Below, in pieces: positions 61,101-64,000 of a stretch of DNA of 64,000 nt (positions within the stretch are counted from its first letter, which is position 1; each line of letters starts with the position of its first letter). The DNA is from Flaveria trinervia. Its lineage: Eukaryota > Streptophyta > Magnoliopsida > Asterales > Asteraceae. Location: assembly GCA_025506515.1 (NCBI GenBank), contig CM046442.1:107549991-107613990 (forward strand), read 5' to 3'. Below the pieces are notes generated by a model, which saw only the letters and a list, made by a program, of their open reading frames with translations, ran no database searches and had not been told where the DNA came from. The position numbers were made by a program, and so were the translations under genes.

Positions 61101-64000
61101 AAACCTTTGCAATTGTATTGTAGATAGGAGTCACGACTTTCCTCAAGAATGCCTCCTTTTCACCCCCATATGCAGGCTTAATGTTCTCACCGGTAACTGA
61201 ATTCACACTACCAGCCAGCATACCATAAAGTTCAAATGCCATCTAAGAAGCATAAAACTATTTAGATGCGCATTTAAATATAAGTGAAAAGGTTTAAAAA
61301 CATGTTATTGAAATGACCAAGTGCCCATTTGTTTACTTTGTTTCATTGCATTTCTCATTTTTCATTTTGTGTCACGTTTTCATGATGTGAACATAGAATG
61401 ATAGCCATAATGAAGCCTAGATTAGTGCATTTTTTTTCTTGCCTACAGGTATTATAAAGTTAGTGCTACAATTTTTTCCCATTAGTAAAGGCTAGTCATT
61501 GATCACAAAATTAGTCTTTTGTAATTACCTCATTCAAAAAGATAAAATAAAGTGCATTGGACTAATAACTATTGTAAGAGCGCAGAAAATCATAATAAGT
61601 ACGTGGTGATAGATGTAGCAAAGGCATTCTGGCATAAATCTCAAGTTTGCAGCTTCACCCCATATGAGAAGATACAAACCCATGTATAGCAGCTTTCGTT
61701 GTTGCACTTCCTTTTGAACATTTGGTAACCTGTAAATGGCAATTATCGAACCCAAAACAATGCAATTACATTTCTTTGCTCCATAAGAGATCAAGTTACA
61801 GAAAGTACTGGAATTACTTTCATTATTCATCACTTAACATAAAATGTGTGTTTAAGGAGGATACCTGAAACAGCAAAACAAGGTGCAATAACCATGAAAA
61901 GCATTCAAGAAAGTAGACTCACCAAAGACTATGCTTGCGGCCCAAATATTCACACCACTTCTGATAATTTTTAAAGATTTTATTCATAACTTTATCAACA
62001 GCACCATCATCCAACTACAGAAGATGAAAGTCCAAGAATTTCATTACCGACATTTATGTCTATGTGCCCATGAAAACTATTTCAAATATGTATATGTGAA
62101 CACTAGAAACTAATTTATGGCACATAATACCTTAAGTTGTTGGCTAGGCTTTGGGAACTGCCGAATATGAATATTTGCCAATAATAAGATCAAGTGCTCC
62201 CTTTGATTCGAGACATTATCTTTCTGCAATTTATTATTTAAGTCGCACCAAATTCACAAAAATATTTTATCGGTAACAGATCATAAGTGTAAACATAGCT
62301 TATAATGAAACAGGTTGACAGCTCCCATAAGTATATTTTTAATGCCTGAAATCTCTTAAATCATTTTATTCATAATTAGATTATTATCAAAATAATACAA
62401 ATTCTGTAATCGTATTTGACATGGCACTAACTTATATAACTTTAGACAAAAGGTTTTTCAGGGCAACCCCATCTGTACCAAACATTACCCATTTTGACCT
62501 GTCATCATGCCACCTCTATACACTATATGAACACCAATCACAGACCTGAAAACCAAACACAGATTGTAGCCAATCCAAAATGTCTTCATCCACTTTCTTC
62601 TTGTAGCTTTTGGCCATGGCAGACCTCTGGTATTACGAAGAGCAGAGACGGAAGCTTGTATCTAAAAATGAACATATGAAGTGCCAAAATACCACATGAA
62701 ATGAAGAAGTGACATACAAAAAAAATTTAACAAACCTCCGGAAATCTCATAATTGCTTGATTTGAACTGTCAGGATCAAGTGGAAGTATATTATAAGGAG
62801 CATACATTTCTGTCTTCTCCTCTACCTTCGTGTGTGCTTCCAAAATCTATGCAATTAATTAATCCATCAACATCGCATGTTAATAAGTTATCATCAAATG
62901 AATTTCTTGAAAGAAGAAAAATATCCAGCACTTACCTCATCTGCCACCTCAACTGCTTCTGTGAGATTGACAGCCCTTAGTACCTCAAACAGAACAGCGG
63001 CTGTTTGATAAGCTTTTGTAAGACGTGTACTGATATTAAAGAAAAATTCTGCTATCAGAAAAAGGATATATAGATGCCAGAAAAACTAGAAGAAAGATTA
63101 TTACCGATCAGCTTTATCGGCATTTTGCAAGGCTTGAAGGTATTTTCCATAATAATTTTGATAAAATCTCTGCATTTCACGAGCATCACTCTTCATCCGT
63201 CCTGCTAATGTTGTTTGATCTTCCTATATACAGTATAAAGTTGGAGTTCATAATCCAAATAAAAGAAGGCAATTTATGTAGTTACAGTTCTTGAAAGAGG
63301 AAAAAGATGGCACCAAGTTATCGCCTAAAAATTAAATGTCCAACAACAAAAAGAAACATGAAGTGATGATAAAAAGTTTTTATATAAATTGTCTTGAAAA
63401 GCGATCATACCCTTTCTAGGCGTTGAAGTAGGGCGGTCTTGAATTGACGAACACCACGACCACTTGATGTTGGATCTAGTTTGTGAGCTTTCTCAAAGGC
63501 ATAGAACCGACCTAACATTATGCATATAACAAGTTTTGTCACTGCCATTTAGTCCATGTATATTTATAATATGCCTACATAATAGCTGCCCAAATACTAT
63601 TTAGTTAGATCACATCTTGACCCAAACACAAAGTAAAACTCTTTATTTAAATTCATAGCCGTGTAATTATTAACTACTGCAATATCTTCGCGTTCTAGAA
63701 TCTATTTCCACAAGTTTTTGGTTACTTTAAATTTGAAAACATACTGTTCAAAGTAGTCACATTCTCTGTCTGTTTATTACAACTATTGCATATCTTTCAA
63801 ACAAGCAAATATGCTACAGAAAGTAGGTCTTGATAGGCCAGTATTTATAAAAATTCCAGCTTGAATATCTTCAACAAGTATGGATTGGTGGATTACTGAT
63901 GATAATAAAGCAATAAACAAAGTAAAAACACAAGATTAATAATACCCAAATAAAAACAACAGATTACAAAGATAGGCAACCCTTGGGCTGATGGGTTCAA
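30323..64000 (-). CDS. callose synthase (1,3-beta-glucan synthase, GT48), CALS1-CALS4 type, 42 exons visible
   Basis: This membrane enzyme makes callose from UDP-glucose at the plasma membrane and cell plate. Forty-two exons with GT-AG borders sum to 5,668 nt, about 1,889 codons plus stop; the family is usually near 1,950 residues, so only the N-terminus lies beyond 64000. Layout in residues counted from the window edge: N-terminal cytosolic part (1-367, with LIWGEAANLRF), first membrane cluster (about 396-700), large catalytic loop (about 700-1385), second membrane cluster (about 1387-1889), ending ISRILGGGQKKDKSSNNKE. Sequence is closest, from memory, to CALS1/CALS3-type plasmodesmal or cell-plate enzymes. 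Splice phases fit throughout, but four exons are one base short (near 62608, 31828, 31510, 30701), so as written the protein is truncated early. Exons are listed in the three block entries. Confidence 0.95.
34774..34929 (-). repeat. 3' LTR of intron-33 copia
   Basis: 156 bp. It starts TGTTAATG at 34929 and ends CTTCACA at 34774 on the minus strand, with TATA-like CTCTATATATTGAGG inside. Confidence 0.92.
34942..39260 (-). pseudogene. gag-pol of intron-33 copia, frameshifted
   Basis: Gag starts MAEETVKETK at 39260. Later gag has TDLKLQEERNNKMD and the zinc knuckle CHYCHQDGHTKYNC (about 38500). The protease reads SWIVDTGATHHMTG (about 38230). Pre-integrase is MGHPSTAVLRQM and CESCQLGKH; integrase reads IRTDNAKEY and QQNGIAERKNRHLLD (about 37480-37340). 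RT begins near 36505 with KACLVAKGYSQ and DYDETFSPVAKM, and the YVDD box is at about 35930. RNase H continues to about 35030 with YCDNQSAIHIAKN. Frame breaks occur near 38960, 38400, 37960, 37570, 37130, 36610, 36500, 35950, 35690 and 35420. Confidence 0.9.
39621..39776 (-). repeat. 5' LTR of intron-33 copia
   Basis: 156 bp, differing from the 3' LTR at two positions (C/T and G/A). The primer site abuts it at 39608-39620. Confidence 0.92.
39782..40192. other. intronic/relic sequence without genes
   Basis: I see no coding sequence. The first 50 bp continue the intron interrupted by the copia insertion. Confidence 0.4.
40193..41188 (-). mobile_element. older copia relic: LTR, primer site and gag start
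   Basis: An LTR of 281 bp (40908-41188; TGTTAGGATC to CACCCAACA on the minus strand) is followed by TGGTATTAGAG, a near-match to the initiator-Met primer site. A copia gag fragment follows (SSRAVRLEHKFITTKL, ISTYCQTIKMLTD, IVPGLNES; 40525-40193). Pol and the other LTR are missing. The TATA-like sequence is nearly palindromic, so orientation rests on the primer site and gag. Confidence 0.7.
41610..50736 (-). CDS. callose synthase exons 12-33 (first membrane cluster and catalytic loop)
   Basis: Exons: 50652-50736, 47772-47894, 47571-47688, 47046-47380, 46453-46505, 46306-46366, 46069-46150, 45920-45969, 45727-45813, 45502-45636, 45323-45414, 45145-45229, 44900-45060, 44612-44735, 44406-44506, 44202-44331, 43882-44033, 42845-42954, 42627-42752, 42466-42534, 42193-42382, 41610-41763. 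Landmarks are GWPMRADADFF, RSFDRMWSFFILCLQ, YLSPNMLSALLFLLPF, LYVGRGMHED, DTQIWYAIFSTIVGG, QWPPFLLASK, LEARRRISFFSNSLFM, NEDGVSILFYLQKIFP, SYRGQTL, RGMMYYRQALELQ, SYVVSCQQYG and YPSLRVAYIDE. All 22 exons keep frame. Several, such as 46069-46150 and 45920-45969, are too short to show as long reading frames and were placed by splice phase and homology. Confidence 0.93.
43028..43511. mobile_element. hAT-type MITE in intron 28
   Basis: The terminal inverted repeats are TAGGGGTGCAAACGAGCC and its near complement (TAGGAGCGCAAACGAGCC). The 8-bp target duplication ATCCAAAG is at 43020-43027 and 43512-43519. Both arms are rich in GAGCTCG/CGAGCC repeats around an AT-rich centre, so the unit could fold into a long hairpin. 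Eight-base duplications fit hAT transposases. No coding capacity. Confidence 0.88.
46587..46849. mobile_element. Stowaway-type MITE in intron 16
   Basis: The left end CTCCCCCCGTCCCAGAT..GTCCA is the standard Stowaway (Tc1/mariner) terminus. The right end (GTGGACAAT..TAGAGGGA) is its diverged complement. TA lies at both borders (46585-46586 and 46850-46851). Confidence 0.65.
48507..50476. mobile_element. non-autonomous Mutator-like element with long inverted repeats
   Basis: The ends GAGTATGTTACATAGATGGT and GAGTAAATTACACAGATGGT (complement of the right end) match at 17 of 20 bases. Similarity continues inward for roughly 200 bp (TTTGGTCCCTAA, TGGTCCCT.AACTTAA, TTTTACCCTT). Nine-base near-identical repeats TTATTTGAT (48498-48506) and TTATTGGAT (50477-50485) flank it, the length made by Mutator transposases. 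No transposase is present, and a second insertion lies at 49545-50245. Confidence 0.8.
49545..50245. mobile_element. unclassified insertion nested in the Mutator-like element
   Basis: The 12-bp direct repeats AATGGGTAGGGT lie at 49533-49544 and 50246-50257 and enclose 701 bp. Both ends are rich in GAGGCG/CGCCTC words facing each other. No coding sequence, poly(A) tail or clear terminal repeats allowed classification. Confidence 0.6.
51122..51497 (-). repeat. gypsy 3' LTR
   Basis: 376 bp. It starts TGTTGCAATACC at 51497 and ends CCTATCA at 51122. The C-terminal end of the pol frame (stop at 51332) lies inside it. Confidence 0.93.
51332..54771 (-). pseudogene. gypsy pol: protease, RT, RNase H, integrase, chromodomain
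   Basis: The protease has LVDGGSTHNFI (about 54725). RT runs from KDDSWRMCVDYRALN (about 54090) through KLDLKSGYYQIRM to the active-site box FFDDILIYS (about 53765). RNase H has VVECDASSEGIGA and YDRELLALVMAVQKW. Integrase has the zinc motif (H..H then CVVCQQQK, about 52760-52650), MDFIVGLP, VDRLSKYAHF and SYHPQTDGQTEVLNR. A GPY-type segment (RFFGPYCIKKVIGPVSYEL) and a chromodomain (VLVSWKSRPIEESTWEP, about 51630-51580) follow. Domain order defines a chromovirus. One frameshift near 53515 separates protease-RT from the rest; otherwise the 744-residue downstream frame is open. Confidence 0.93.
54768..55785 (-). pseudogene. gypsy gag, frameshifted
   Basis: It starts MVQTRGNSGETNPPP at 55785. 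The gag domain reads IDFPAFSGGDPRGWLLKAE, EGDALDLY, then after a frameshift near 55415 FLNGLKDELKADVR. The zinc knuckle is CFRCGNKYGPGHRC (about 54955-54915). It would form the particle shell and bind element RNA. The frame is off again where gag passes into protease (about 54772). Confidence 0.9.
55824..56199 (-). repeat. gypsy 5' LTR
   Basis: 376 bp. It repeats the pol C-terminal sequence as an untranslated copy (56034 onward). Confidence 0.93.
56205..56268 (+). repeat. 5' LTR of intron-11 copia, right part
   Basis: It continues the LTR begun at 51048-51121 (with TACCC duplicated by the gypsy) and ends GTTTACA directly before the primer site. Confidence 0.85.
56650..60700 (+). pseudogene. 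gag-pol relic of intron-11 copia
   Basis: Gag shows TDLKFQEERNNKMDVMMF (56957-57010), closely matching the intron-33 copia, and a degraded zinc knuckle near 57260. Pre-integrase RLGHPSTIVLRKM (57875-57920) is interrupted by a MITE. RT segments occur at about 59195-59835, with YMDG in place of the YVDD box (about 59737). RNase H remnants reach about 60690. Many stops and indels break it; the integrase core is scarcely recognisable (58560-58640). Confidence 0.85.
57938..58238. mobile_element. PIF/Harbinger-type MITE inside copia gag-pol
   Basis: The ends GGGGTCGTTTGGTTCG and, complemented, GGCCCCGTTTGGTTCA form imperfect inverted repeats. The 3-bp target duplication TTA lies at 57935-57937 and 58239-58241. 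The 301-bp centre has GGAATTGGAAATGG-type repeats and no coding capacity. It inserted into the pre-integrase segment. Confidence 0.8.
60715..60855 (+). repeat. 3' LTR of intron-11 copia
   Basis: 141 bp, aligning along its length to the two 5' LTR pieces. It is preceded by the purine tract. Confidence 0.9.
60955..64000 (-). CDS. callose synthase exons 1-11 (N-terminal block)
   Basis: Numbering is from the window edge. Exons: 63968-64000 (partial), 63411-63511, 63105-63223, 62936-63029, 62736-62846, 62546-62661, 62131-62223, 61923-62014, 61603-61729, 61105-61242, 60955-61031. They encode VAYLCRFYAFEKAHKLDPTS and RGVRQFKTALLQRLER, the Vta1-like region (DAREMQRFYQNYYGKYLQ), PYNILPLDPDS, NQREHLILLLANIHIRQFP, the conserved LLIWGEAANLRFMPEC and MAFELYGMLAG, and SQWRNYDDLNEYFW. 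Exon 62546-62661 is 116 nt although both flanking junctions are phase 0 (117 expected). The missing base is in an A run at 62608-62611 (T on +). Confidence 0.93.

Overview
The window is nuclear DNA from a flowering plant, most likely a eudicot of the daisy family. The retrotransposon types (a Sirevirus-like Ty1/copia with a third ORF; a copia whose gag starts MADNNNANN) are ones I associate with Asteraceae; that family call is inference. Spliced exons, GT-AG introns, initiator-Met primer sites and MITEs make a plant certain. No prokaryotic genes, CRISPR array, rRNA or tRNA gene was seen.

Positions 1-30322 are a retrotransposon nest. A Sirevirus-like copia (+) runs off the left edge and ends at a 3' LTR at 9768-10433, which interrupts an older copia integrase (-). 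A solo LTR (11058-11906, target duplication ATAGT) sits in that older material. A chromovirus Ty3/gypsy remnant (+, from 12466) ends in a 3' LTR that is split in two (13598-13832 and 24085-24171) by a 10.25-kb copia (-). That copia has the unusual layout LTR-gag-pol-LTR-leader-partial gag. A further copia (+, 24172-27300) has lost its reverse transcriptase, and a related solo LTR (-, 27559-28414, duplication AAATC) follows. The rest up to 30322 is AT-rich or relic sequence.

Positions 30323-64000 are one host gene on the minus strand: a callose (1,3-beta-glucan) synthase of the CALS1-CALS4 type. I could place 42 exons (5,668 coding nt) covering all but roughly the first 60-70 residues, which lie beyond the right edge. 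Splice phases agree throughout except at four places where one base is missing relative to the reading frame (about 62608, 31828, 31510, 30701). Either this allele is a pseudogene or the sequence carries single-base deletion errors.

The introns are swollen by mobile DNA. Intron 33 (34147-41609) holds a complete copia with 156-bp LTRs and an older copia relic. Intron 11 (50737-60954) holds a related, decayed copia whose 5' LTR was later hit by a young, complete Ty3/gypsy (376-bp LTRs, 3 differences). Smaller insertions are a hAT-type MITE, a Stowaway-type MITE, a PIF/Harbinger-type MITE inside the copia, and a Mutator-like element carrying another nested insertion. Most of these have clean target-site duplications, so the order of events can be read from the sequence.
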